A DNA stretch of 64,000 nt, taken from the NCBI RefSeq assembly GCF_030247195.1, contig NC_080672.1:30263906-30327905 (forward strand), given 5' to 3'. The notes beneath the pieces were generated by a model that searched no databases, was not told the origin of the DNA, and worked only from the letters and a program-made list of their open reading frames with translations. A program made the translations under genes and the position numbers. Of this stretch, positions 1 through 10,297 are shown in pieces (positions within the stretch are counted from its first letter, which is position 1; every line of letters begins with the position of its first letter). The DNA comes from Topomyia yanbarensis. Taxonomy: Eukaryota; Arthropoda; Insecta; Diptera; Culicidae.

Positions 1-900
1 AGGACCCAAATGGTACCCAAAAAGTTGCTCGGAGCTGAAATCTATTTTTTGTCCCACCCTATACATGTCATGGATTTGCCATGCCATTTTTGTTGAATGC
101 TACCAAGACGGGATTAGGCAGTTTTCCAACATAGACGTTTCCTTCATGGAAATACGGTTCTTGAACAAAAGCTTTGGAAGAGCTTCCGAAAGGGGAAGGG
201 GGACGGAGTATTTCCCCCCGGGTCCAGAGTTGTGGAGGGGTCTGGACTTTGAACAGAAGGAATGATTCTGTCAAATGTTATTTCAATAACAATTTATTTG
301 AAAATTCAATTGGAATTTCAATATTGGTAAGTTTTGATTTCCTCCAATTTTTATCATAAAGTTAACCATAAAATTTATATTGCATGAAAGATTAATAAAA
401 AAAACTTTTTAACTTAGAACATAAACATAACGCGCAGTGGTTAAAAAGACATAAAATCTTTTTTCGTAAATTGTGTATTGAAAGACTGATTTTTTTACAA
501 CGGGTTTTAAGACTATTTAAAAAAAAATGAGTTAGTTAAAGTTGAAAGTTCTGGGCTCTCGAAAATGAATTTGATTCGTATCTTACTAGCTGAGTCGAAA
601 CTGTACAATCTGTGAATGGGTTTCAAAGAAATAGTGGTTTATTTCAATCATTAGTCCAATTGCGATTTTTTATCTTTACAGGACAATATGTGACTCCTAT
701 TTCTATTAATTTCAATCCGTCGTGGCTGCTAAATGAATCACAAAAGAATCTTTTACAAAAAAGAAAAAAACTCAGCAGTCTTCTTTTAGAATGCTTAACT
801 GGTCAAATAGGATTTGTGAAACGAATTCTGAATAACTTCACAAATCAATAAAGAGCATGAAAATCCACGAAGGAAACGATCCATGGCAGTTTTTGATATT
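1..900. other. Unassigned AT-rich DNA
   Basis: No gene or repeat family is recognised here. Short open frames exist (for example a 79-residue plus-strand frame at 612-851), but they show no recognisable domain and no coding signature, so they are not called as genes. Confidence 0.5.
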
Positions 901-2190
901 CACTAGAAAAATATTATTTAAATACAAAAATCTGAAAATCTTTTCATCTTTAACTAATTTTCTCAATTAAAATTAATTTTTCCATTTTTTCTCTTGTTTC
1001 GTATTTGACTTTTTTGATTATTTTTTCCATTTCGTGCAGGTTTTGTATTCTATCCATTTTCTTCACTGAGTTTTATTTGACATTTTTGGTATATTTTGCC
1101 CCATATTTTCTGTTTCCATTTTTACCATTTTTACTTTTTTTTTAAAATTTGTCCCATTTTTTGTACTTGCCCAATTTTTTCAATTCGTTTAATTTTTTCA
1201 TGTTTTTTTCCATTTTTTTTATTTCATCTATCGGTTTATTTGTTCCTTTTTTATTCGTTTGTTTAAGTGAGTTCATTAATTTATTGAACTTACTTAACTA
1301 AACATTTATTTTCTAATATTTTGTTGTATTTTTCATATGTTCCAATAAACTATTTTTGTTTCGATTATAGAGGTTTTAACCTTAAGGTTATTCACCTTTT
1401 CGGGTTACAAAAATCTCTTATGAAAAATTTCTAACCCTATGTGCGGGGTCGGGACTTGAACCTAGGTGAGTTGCGTACAAGGCAATCGATTTACCAACTA
1501 CGCTACGCCCACCCCCAATAAACTTATTTTTGTATTTCTCTATCCGCCTTTTTTCCATATTTTTCATTTTAGTTTAGTTCGCTTAAAAATATTTTTCTAT
1601 CTTCCTTTTGTTCTAATTTTTTTCGCGTTATGCATTTTTCTGTTCTCCATTTTTATTTAGTTTTGATATCTATTTTGTTTTGCATGGATTTTTTCAATAT
1701 TCTCTTATTTTTGTTTGTTGTTATGTTCCATTATCTTTAGTATTTTCCTTTTTTACCCATTTAAACAGTTTTGAATTTTATGTTTTCTATTTACACGTTT
1801 GAATTTCATGTTGTTCTATTGTGTTCTACTTTTTCATTTGAATATTTTTCCTATTATTTTATTTTGATCTCTTTGCGTTTTATGAATGTTTTGGGTTTTT
1901 CATTTCATCAAATTTAATGTTACTCCACTTTTACTTTTTTAAATTGCCTCTTATTTTGTTTTATTATAATATTCCTGTTTTCCCATTTCTTCTAGGATTT
2001 TCATTTTCACCTATTTCAACCGTTTTGATGTTTTTATGATTTCACTATTCTCCGTTTTAGGCTATTTTTACTTGTTCTTTTTTTCTATTTTTTTTTATTT
2101 CATTTTTGTTTTTGTTTTTATTTTAGTTTGTTACATTTCTATTTTTCCACTATTTTCGCAATTTGTACAAGGTGTTTTATTATGATTTCT
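901..2190 (+). repeat. T-rich low-complexity tract
   Basis: The plus strand is dominated for over 1.2 kb by runs of T interrupted by short CC or G steps, with loose recurrences of the motif TTTTTCCATTTTT. There is no strict period, so it resembles a decayed pyrimidine-rich simple repeat. A minus-strand SINE sits inside it at 1360-1514. Confidence 0.6.
1360..1514 (-). repeat. tRNA-derived SINE (Feilai-like), minus strand
   Basis: On the minus strand the RNA polymerase III A box (complement of CCAACTACGCTA, 1494-1505) is followed by a B box (complement of GGACTTGAACC, 1452-1462), the layout of a tRNA-derived SINE head. The body ends near 1360 with the same tail seen in the plus-strand copy at 12128-12292. 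The insert lies between near-identical copies of CCAATAAACTATTTTTGT (1342-1359 and 1515-1533, the second with one extra T), which I read as the target-site duplication. Calling it Feilai-like is from memory of Aedes SINEs and has not been checked by alignment. Confidence 0.78.
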
Positions 2191-2480
2191 TCAATAATAT
2201 TGTACCAAATATTCAAATGAAGGACTTGCAAAAATCGCCTGAATCAGTTTTTCTTGAAACCAAAAAAAAAAAATGAGATGTTGTATTTTCAGAGTGCTGG
2301 CAATGCTGTGGTGCACCGACTTGGCCGAATGTGTTGTCTCTTTAACGAATTCTAGGTAAAACCAGAGAAAAATTCGAACAAATCCATGCAACACCGATAC
2401 CTTAATAAATTTGAAAATCTGATAAAATCAGCTACTTTCAAAACTATTAAAAAATTCATAGCGATATTTAAAAGATTTTA

Positions 2481-3243
2481 CGATCAAAATTTGGTCGACT
2501 TAAACTTGACGCTTTTCTTTGCACGATATTCATCAAATTCTAAAAACCCTCATTTGCCTGCGTGCAGAAAGATGCCTTTTTATTTGACATTTGCGCTTCA
2601 GTTATAAAAATGTCGTCCAAGCAAGGAAAGCAACACAGAGAAATTTTTTCTCGCGTGCAGCATGAATCCGAACTACGAACGCCAAGTTAGCGAAATCGTT
2701 AAAAGTAACCAAATCAACTGTCCCCAGCGTAACGGCAGCAGGGAGGCATAGTGGCCGATATTTTCCAGCATATGGAGCTGTTGAAGTTCATACAGAAATA
2801 TCTGGTTTGGCAGGCTTTCTGTACCTGTGGTTTGAAAAGCGACATTTTCATTACGCCTACTACCTTTTATAAAAACACAATTTTCCACGTAATTTCGGCC
2901 GGATTTTGAATTCTGCTGTGGACATGTAGTGGTATAACGCTCAGAAGGTTCAGGTGGCGCCCAAGGAGAAGAACCCTCCCAACACACTAGAGCTCGACCC
3001 GATCGAGGAATATTGGTCCATCGTCAAAAAGAACCTGAAGAAGACCCAAAACTGTTTAAAGAAAACTATCTGTAGCGAACAAAGTGGTCGACCTCGGCTG
3101 TACAGAATTTGACAGCAGTAATTAAAAGACGGTCAACTGAAAGTTTGGCTGAATATTTTTCTGTTTTTTATATTGAATTATTATTTTGAAACAAATGAAA
3201 AAAAAAATAAATTAATCATTGTTGTTAGACCAAATTTTGATCA
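2481..3243 (+). mobile_element. Tc1/mariner DD37E transposon, internally deleted
   Basis: The ends are imperfect inverted repeats: CGATCAAAATTTGGTC starts at 2481 and its complement GACCAAATTTTGATCA ends at 3243. TA dinucleotides flank both sides (2479-2480 and 3244-3245), as expected for IS630/Tc1/mariner insertion. At about 760 bp it is well short of a typical full element of roughly 1.3 kb because the transposase gene inside has large deletions. Other pieces of this family lie near 45.3, 50.9 and 55.2 kb. It could be mobilised only in trans, if a live relative exists. Confidence 0.82.
2610..3117 (+). pseudogene. DD37E transposase remnant
   Basis: The start ATG at 2610 opens a frame beginning MSSKQGKQHREIF, typical of the N-terminal helix-turn-helix end of mosquito DD37E transposases, but a stop follows within about 30 codons. 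Further on, out of frame, come KYLVWQAFCTCG (about 2800), then a stretch ending in PKEKNPPN and LDPIEEYWSIVKKNLKK (about 2960-3050). This is the conserved C-terminal block that normally contains the last catalytic Glu. The segment holding the first two catalytic Asp residues is missing or unreadable. The gene is dead through stops, frameshifts and deletions. Confidence 0.75.
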
Positions 3244-3246
3244 TAA

Positions 3247-3375
3247 ATGACGCCGCTGGTTGAGTGGTAAGCGTGACCGCCGCTCAGTCCAGTGCGTCTG
3301 GGTTCAATCCCAACCGAGGTCGTTGAGATTTTCTAAGGTGAAAACGTTTTTCTTCGCAAGGGAAGTAGAGTCTTT
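3247..3375 (+). repeat. tRNA-derived SINE, second family, 3'-truncated
   Basis: An A box (TGGTTGAGTGG, 3257-3267) and a B box (GGTTCAATCCC, 3301-3311) are spaced as in a tRNA-derived SINE head. The sequence after the B box (GAGGTCGTTGAGATTTTC and onward) matches the minus-strand copy at 35297-35677 until about 3375, after which similarity fades. The SINE begins immediately outside the right TA of the DD37E element. Confidence 0.7.
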
Positions 3376-3905
3376 GGTTGATTCCAAACTTGGGCAATTA
3401 TCTCAAAATCATGCTTTTTTTCGAAAACGGCTTTGCGGTGACCACATTTTATCGTCAACTACTGAACCGATCGATTTGAAGAAATTTTTATTTTGAGTAT
3501 ATTTCTACTTTTTGGATCAAATTAATTTATTAAGTTATTCAAAATATAACCTATTTTTTCAGACCCATGTAGCTATGACTCCTTAAATAAACTCATAACC
3601 TGAACTGTGGGAATACCGAGTAGGTCACTGCGGAAGAAGGAATTGTTGTTCGTAAATGCATTGCTGCAGTTTAGCTTGTACCTGCTCGGCCATTATTGTG
3701 CGCCGGGTTTTGTAAAATTGAAATGATTTAATAGAATCTGTCATAATCAGATGGCTCTCGTGGATGGACAAAGCGAACGAAAATGTTCGAGTGCGGGAAG
3801 ACTTTTCATTCTAAGCTGAAACGGAAGCGTTGAGTTGGAGCTTGGTTCACACCTTTCAAGTGAATTCAAAACTGTTCAGAGCAGGTAAAGTAACAAGTTG
3901 GCAAC
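3376..3905. other. Unassigned DNA before the retrotransposon
   Basis: I see no gene or recognised repeat. This is the insertion context of the I-clade element and ends at its left target duplication. Confidence 0.4.
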
Positions 3906-3921
3906 TATTGGGTACGATCAT
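3906..3921 (+). repeat. Left target-site duplication of I-clade element
   Basis: The 16-mer TATTGGGTACGATCAT here recurs exactly at 10282-10297, directly after the A tail. Perfect identity marks the limits of one insertion and suggests it is not old. Confidence 0.93.
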
Positions 3922-4205
3922 TCGTTTTCGAGCTCTCCATCGAGACAGAGGTTGTTTTTTCTAGTCCGTAGTGCTGTGTGAGGCGATAAAGAATAGTTTT
4001 AATCCGCATTCAAGGTTATTTTGCCAGTTCGGTTCGGTCCTCAGTCTTTTGTTCGCGTGTGAGGATTAAACAATAGCCAGCTGTATAAGTTGGATCGGTT
4101 CGTCGTTGGACACCAGTTTAAAGCTAAGTGGTTTTTGTCTTTTGTAACACATTTATTGCTTTCTTCCGTGTGCGCGGGCGCTGACCCCGTGCGTTGACGT
4201 TTTCT
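3922..4205 (+). promoter_or_regulatory. 5' UTR of I-clade element, presumed internal promoter
   Basis: This leader runs from the target duplication to the ORF1 ATG. Non-LTR elements of this type carry their RNA polymerase II promoter downstream of their own start, so it should hold one. I do not see a DPE at the exact canonical spacing; GAGACAG at 3942-3948 is the nearest candidate. It is short but consistent with a full-length copy. Confidence 0.5.
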
Positions 4206-5523
4206 ATGGTTCCCTCTCCGGATGGTCAAATGGAAGTTGAATCGGGTTCAACTTCTAAGGTTCCCCCCCGGCCCAAATGCTATCCAGAACTCTCAACTGG
4301 TCCATTTGTGGTCTTCTTTCGGCCCAAGACTAAATCACTGAATCTTCTTCAGATTTCTAGAGACCTGACGGAACGGTTCTCGGCTGTGACCGAAATTTCA
4401 AAGGTCCGCTCGGACAAGATAAGGGTGTTGCTAGCCAACTCAAAGCAGGCAAACGATATTGCTTGCTGTGAGCACTTTACGCGGGATTATAACGTGTATA
4501 TTCCGGCTGTAAGAGTACAATCCGAAGGCGTCGTAACCGATGAGAGTTTGACGTGCGAGGATCTGCTGAAGTACGGGGTTGGCCGATTCAGAGACCGCTT
4601 ACTTCAGCCAGTTAAAATACTTGAGTGCAAACGTTTGCACTCAGTAGTAGTTGCGGGGGATGGTTCAAAAACGTACCCCCAATCAAACTCTTATCGGGTG
4701 ACCTTCGCTGGTACCGCTTTGCCAAATTTCGTCCTCTTGCACAAGGTTCGTCTGCCTGTGCGTCTGTTTGTGCCGCGGGTCATGAATTGCACAAAGTGTA
4801 AACAACTGGGTCACACAGCCACCCATTGTAGCAACAAGGCCCGCTGTGGAAAATGCGGGGAGAATCATCTAGATGATTCGTGCAGTAGGCAAGCCGAAAA
4901 GTGTCCTTACTGTGCGGAGAGTCTACATGATATCTCGGCATGTCCCGCGTACAAACTACGCGGGGATAAACTGAAACGTTCCCTTGCGGGACGATCCAAA
5001 CATTCTTTCGCAGAAATGTTAAAGAATGCTACGCCACCATCCTCAGCAAACATCTATACTCACTTGCCTCCTGACGAGGGCGAGGCTGGTAACCCACAAG
5101 AGGGAACATCTACTAGGGTGCCTAGAATTTATAGGAAGAGGAGGAACATTTCCTCTCGTAAAGTTCCTTGTAAAGGCCAGAAGGTGTCCCTTGGGGGCTC
5201 CGAAAGTCACATCTATTGGAAGTGTTGCAACCAAACCGAAGCAATTAGCTCCTGGTCTCGGAGGATTAAGCTCAGAGAAGGAGTTCCCAGCACTTCCAGG
5301 AACATCAAAAATCCCAAGTGTTCCTTTGTTTCAGTTCGAGAGTAATCACAGCACTGGAATTATAAAACTCTCGGACATAGTGGACTGGATAATAAAAACT
5401 TTCAATATTACTGATCCTATTAAAAGTCTTATGTTAGCTTTTCTCCCTACAGTGAGAACATTTTTGAAGCAGTTGACTGCTAAATGGCCCCTCCTCTCAG
5501 CGATTGTATCCTTCGATGGCTAA
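4206..5523 (+). pseudogene. I-clade ORF1 (gag-like RNA-binding protein), frameshifted
   Basis: ORF1 encodes the nucleic-acid-binding protein that packages element RNA. I place the start at the ATG at 4206; the open frame extends slightly upstream but without an ATG. The N-terminal half (about residues 30-120) is the RRM-like region common to insect ORF1 proteins. Three CX2CX4HX4C zinc knuckles follow from about residue 195: CTKCKQLGHTATHC, then one starting CGKCGENH, then one starting CPYCAESLH. After about 5195 the true C-terminal frame is in another register (PALPGTSKIPSVPLFQFE and a hydrophobic tail ending at the TAA at 5521-5523). A one-base gain in the G run at about 5191-5195 explains this. 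Without it ORF1 would be about 439 residues. As it stands, translation ends early at about 5345. Confidence 0.85.
5516..5523 (+). other. ORF1 stop / ORF2 start overlap
   Basis: The octamer ATGGCTAA holds the ORF2 ATG (5516-5518) and the ORF1 stop TAA (5521-5523) in different frames. The open frame of ORF2 reaches a little upstream, but this is its first ATG. Such tight overlap fits coupled termination and re-initiation of ORF2. That mechanism is inferred, not shown by the sequence. Confidence 0.7.
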
Positions 5524-5856
5524 CTCATCGAACGAGGTCACGGATTTGATCACTGTTCTACAGTGGAATTGCAGAAGTATCATCCCGAAAATCGATTCCT
5601 TCAAAATTTTAATAAATAATTTGAGTTGCGATGCATTTGCATTATGTGAAACTTGGTTAACTTCCGACATAGAACTCAACTTCCACGACTTTAATATTAT
5701 TCGCCTGGATCGAGACACCCCCTATGGAGGAGTGCTTTTGGGGATCAAAAAGTACTATTCCTTCTACAGAATTAACCTTCCCTCGATAACAGGTATTGAA
5801 GTTGTCGCTTGTCAAGTAACAACCAAAGGCAAAAGCCTTTGCATAGCTTCCATATA

Positions 5857-6105
5857 TGGCCTGCGTTAAGCCAAAGCGAACTGAGCGCCATAATTTTTTC
5901 CCGGTATTTTCAATGAAAAAAATAATTTTTCATTTATTTACCATTATCATAGAAAGTTTAAGGGTACTTATTTGCTATCGTTTACTATTTGAGTTCTCAG
6001 AAATAAATTGATGTAGGTGTTAAGAGTGCTACATTAGCTGCGATAGCGATTTTTAGGAAGGTACCTCCAAATGGCGCTTGGTCCTCTTTGGCTTAACACA
6101 GGCCA
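5857..6105. mobile_element. 249-bp MITE inside ORF2
   Basis: The ends are inverted repeats: TGGCCTGCGTTAAGCC at the left and the complement of TGGCCTGTGTTAAGCC at the right, with further inverted similarity inward (GCGCCA against TGGCGC). TA flanks both sides (5855-5856 and 6106-6107). There is no coding content. The 251-bp length including the duplication explains the frame offset between the two halves of ORF2. TA targeting suggests it was moved by a Tc1/mariner-type transposase. The TA limits were chosen because they restore the reading frame; the flank is an AT run, so they could shift by a base or two. Confidence 0.85.
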
Positions 6106-9100
6106 TATATTCCCCCCAACACCGCGGTTGGGCACCGACGGCTACAAGACATCTTAGAATCCCTGCCAGCACCGCGACTAGTTTTAGGAGACTTTAACTC
6201 TCACGGTACAGCATGGGGTTGCCTCTATGATGATAACCGGTCTTCCTTAATTCAGGATCTTTGCGATAACTTCAATTTGACAATTTTAAACACGGGTGAA
6301 ATGACACGGATTCCTGCTCCTCCAGCGCGCCCGAGCGCCTTAGACTTGTCCCTTTGCTCAACATCGCTGCGGTTAAATTGCACGTGGAAGGTAATTCCTG
6401 ATCCCCACGGCAGCGACCATCTGCCGATTGTAGTCTCAATCAATAACGGTTCAAGCCCATTGAAATCAATCAATATTTCGTATGACCTCACACGAAATAT
6501 CGATTGGAAGAGCTATGCTGCCGCGATATCCGACAACATCGAATCTACCCAAGAACTTCCTCCGGAGGAAGAGTACAGCTTTTTGGCTGGCTTGATTCTC
6601 GACAGCGCGAATCAAGCTCAGACTAGGCCAGTACCCGGCGCGAACATACAAAAACGTTCTCCCAATCCCTGGTGGGATAAAGAGTGCTCAGACGTGTACG
6701 CAGAGAAGGCCGCCGCGTTTAAGACCTTCCGGAACGACGGGTTACCCGCCAGTTTTCGACAGTACGCGACGTTAGACAAGCGAATGAAGAGTTTGATGAA
6801 AGCCAAAAAACGCGATTATTGGCGCCGGTTCGTCGACGGATTAACGAGAGAAACATCGATGAGCACTCTTTGGGGAACAGCCCGACGTATGCGAAATCGA
6901 AACAGTACTAATGAGAGCGTGGAATATTCAAACCGTTGGATATTCGATTTCGCCAAGAAGGTTTGTCCGGATTCCGCCCCGGCACAGAAGATTTACCGCG
7001 CCGCGTCTCCTCACGATAGCGCGAACGAAACACCTTTTTCGATGGTGGAGTTCTCACTTGCTCTCTTGTCGTGTAACAATAAAGCTCCGGGGCCAGACAG
7101 AATCAAATTCAACTTGTTGAAGAATCTGCCTGACTCTGCCAAGAGACGCTTGTTGAACTTATTTAATAAGTTTCTCGAGGCTAACATTGTCCCACTCGAT
7201 TGGAGACAAGTGAAGGTCATCGCCATCCAAAAACCAGAAAAACCAGCCTCCGACCACAATTCGTACCGTCCGATCGCAATGCTATCCTGTATCCGGAAGT
7301 TGTTCGAGAAAATGATCCTATCCCGCCTCGACAATTGGGTCGAAGCAAATGGCTTACTGTCAGATACACAATTTGGCTTTCGCAAAGGCAAAGGGACGAA
7401 CGATTGTCTTGCGTTGCTCTCAACTGAAATTCAAATGGCCTATGCTAGCAAAGAGCAGATGGCATCAGTGTTCCTAGATATAAAGGGGGCTTTTGATTCA
7501 GTTTCTATCAACATTCTTTCAGAGAAGCTGCACCAGCATGGTCTTTCAGCGACTTTAAACAACTTTTTACTAAACTTGTTGTCGGAAAAGCACATGCATT
7601 TTTCGCATGGTGACTTATCGACATCACGATTTAGCTACATGGGCCTTCCCCAGGGCTCATGTCTAAGCCCCCTTTTATACAATTTCTATGTCAACGACAT
7701 TGATGAATGTCTTGACAATCCCTGCACGTTAAGGCAACTTGCAGACGATGGCGTGGTGTCTGTTACGGGACCCAAAGCTGTCGATCTACAAGGACCATTA
7801 CAGAATACCCTGGACAATTTGTCTGCTTGGGCTATTAAGCTGGGTATCGAATTCTCCACGGAGAAAACTGAGCTAGTTGTATTTTCAAGGAAGCGTGAAC
7901 CAGCACAACTACAGCTTCTATTAATGGGTCAAACTATCGCTCAGGTCTTCACAGTAAAATATCTAGGGGTCTGGTTCGACTCGAAAGGTACTTGGGGATG
8001 CCATATTCGGTATCTGAAACAGAAATGCCAACAAAGGATCAACTTTCTTCGTACAATAACCGGAACATGGTGGGGTGCCTACCCAGGAGACCTAATTAGG
8101 TTGTATCAAACAACGATACTGTCGGTAATGGAATACGGATGCTTCTGCTTTCGCTCCGCCGCGAACATACATTTCATCAAACTCGAAAGAATTCAGTATC
8201 GTTGTTTGCGTATCGCCTTAGGGTGCATGCAGTCGACCCATACGATGAGTCTCGAAGTGCTGTCGGGCGTTCTCCCGTTGAAAAATCGATTTTGGGAACT
8301 CTCATATCGATTGCTCATTCGATGCGATATCTTGAACCCGGTCGTGATTGAAAATTTCGAAAGGCTTGTTGAGCTCAATTCTCAGACCCGTTTCATGTCT
8401 CTGTACTTTGACTACATGGCGCAGAATATTAACCCTTCTTCTTACAATCCCAACCGTGTGCATTTCATAAATACTTCTGAATCTACTGTTTTCTTCGACA
8501 CATCCATGAAAGACGAGATTTGTGGAATCCCGGACCGCATACGCCCACAAGTGGTTCCAAACATTTTTTATAATAAATTCCGAGAAGTCGACTGTTCTAA
8601 GATGTTTTATACTGACGGATCAAACCTCGAAGGATCCACTGGCTTCGGTATTTTCAATCAAAAGTTCACCGCCTCCTACAAACTCAGTGACCCTGCTTCA
8701 GTTTACGCCGCAGAACTAGCTGCCATTCAGTATACCCTTGGAGTCATTGAAACATTACCCGCAGGCCATTACTTCATCGTTTCGGATAGCCTCAGTTCCA
8801 TTGACGCTATTCGCTCGATGAAACATGGAAAGCACTCCTCGTATTTTTTGGGGAAAATACGGGAGCTACTGAGTGCTTTATCTGACAACTCTTTCCAGAT
8901 TACCTTGGTATGGGTCCCTTCTCATTGCTCCATTCCGGGCAATGAGAAGGCAAACTCTTTAGCTAAGGTGGGTGCCTTAGAAGGAGACGTTTACGAAAGA
9001 CCAATTTGCTTCAGCGAATTTTTCAGTATTACTCATCAGAGAACCCTCGAAAGTTGGCAAACTTCGTGGAGCAGTGGAGAGCTGGGAAGGTGGCTACATT

Positions 9101-9453
9101 CGATAATCCCTAAGGTATCGACGAAACCTTGGTTCAATGGGATGGATGTGGGTCGTGACTTCATTCGTGTGATGTCCCGACTCATGGCAAACCATTACAC
9201 GCTGGATGCACATCTCCGGCGTATTGGGCTCGTGGATAGTGGTATCTGCGCTTGTGGCGACGGCTATCACGACATCGAGCACATTGTCTGGGCGTGCACC
9301 GAGTACAGTTCCGCTAGGTCTCGGCTAATGGATACCCTGCGGGCCCGAGGAAGACCAACCAACGTCCCGGTTCGAGATGTGCTGGCAAGCCGCGATGTTC
9401 TCTATATGTCACTTATATACACCTTTGTGAAAACCATCAATATACAAGTCTAA

Positions 9454-10281
9454 CTGCCCCTTGTTATCTCCTTATCATTCTCAGAACGCTCTTCCACCTG
9501 TATCAAACCATCTGTATCGAATGAGCCAACAAACACGGGACCTACGGCACGAACATAACACGCTTAACTCGAAATGTAGCCGATCCACATCTGAGCCGTA
9601 CTACGAAATCGTCTGGAAAAACCCCTGCCATCTTGAGGAGGACCACCCGGCGTCCCAGTACATGATTCCCCTGATGAAGGCCACCCGAGCTTGTGATCCA
9701 TCCGTTGATCTCACGATGCCTGAAACTGAAATAATTTTCTCTCCCTGCCATCTTTGTCTACCCTCCCTCCCCTGACTCTTATACCCAGAAGTAACACCCC
9801 TACCCCCCCCCCCCCCCCCCAATATCATCACGAAGCATTTAGCTCTTCTTGTCTCTTCTAGTTTTAACTATTATATTATATAATCTCGTTGAAATTGCCT
9901 AACTCTACTACCCACAAAAATAACTATAAATACGAATCTTTACAAAATTCAATCATGCCCTCTAGTTATTCCTAGTTTTAAGTTAGTCGTAAAAAATTGT
10001 CCCCCTTAATTAAACATTATTTGCTCCAATAATCTCACTGATAAAAATGTCAAACCATATTGCCACCAAAACTAAATGACCCCCCTAATCTTACAAAAAC
10101 AATATTATCCCCTTGTGTAGATATATAAGATAGCTATAAAATCGCATTAGTTTCATTTTTAAAAAATCAATATGTAATCCCCTAGTTTTAAGCAATTTAA
10201 AATGTAAAACAAAACAAAATTGGCACCTTTAAGCTAACGCAACGTGCCTTATCAAATAAACGATTTGAATAAAAAAAAAAA
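9454..10281 (+). other. 3' UTR and A tail of I-clade element
   Basis: An 828-nt untranslated tail follows the ORF2 TAA at 9451-9453. It is AT-rich in its last half and ends TTGAAT followed by 11 A residues. This is the region the element's reverse transcriptase would use as template start. It contains a long C run at 9803-9820. Confidence 0.85.
9803..9820 (+). repeat. Poly-C run in the 3' UTR
   Basis: There are 18 consecutive C residues, preceded by shorter C runs. It lies about 350 nt after the ORF2 stop and is the longest C homopolymer in the window. Confidence 0.9.
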
Positions 10282-10297
10282 TATTGGGTACGATCAT
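10282..10297 (+). repeat. Right target-site duplication of I-clade element
   Basis: An exact copy of the 16-mer at 3906-3921, placed directly after the A tail. Confidence 0.93.

Larger units (their letters stand above)
5516..9453 (+). pseudogene. I-clade ORF2: endonuclease, reverse transcriptase, RNase H; interrupted by a MITE
   Basis: ORF2 nicks target DNA and reverse-transcribes the element RNA there. The endonuclease begins LQWNCRSI with a conserved Asn, followed by ALCETWL with Glu. A MITE (5857-6105) then breaks the frame, after which LVLGDFNSHG and SDHLPI complete the domain. The reverse transcriptase shows VFLDIKGAFDS (motif A), LPQGSCLSPLLYN (motif B) and QLADDGVVS (motif C, catalytic DD). 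RNase H follows with FYTDGSN, AAELAAI and VSDSLSS, but its last motif reads GNEKANSLAK, where Asp is expected at the N (codon 8953-8955). A C-terminal Cys/His cluster (CACGDGYHDIEHIVWAC) is present. Removing the MITE and one TA puts both parts in the same frame, so MITE entry is the main lesion. Confidence 0.92.
3922..10281 (+). mobile_element. Full-length I-clade non-LTR retrotransposon
   Basis: This is a 6,360-bp element bounded by a perfect 16-bp target duplication. In order it has a 284-nt 5' UTR, ORF1 (4206-5523), ORF2 (5516-9453), an 828-nt 3' UTR and a short A tail after TTGAAT. ORF2 carries an apurinic-type endonuclease, a reverse transcriptase and an RNase H domain. The presence of RNase H and the sequence style place it in the I clade, close to what I remember of Aedes families. 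The copy is probably inactive: ORF1 has a frameshift near 5195, a MITE interrupts the endonuclease at 5857-6105, and one RNase H Asp is Asn. Older relatives occur on the minus strand at 16.8-17.5 and 44.6-44.9 kb. Confidence 0.93.
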
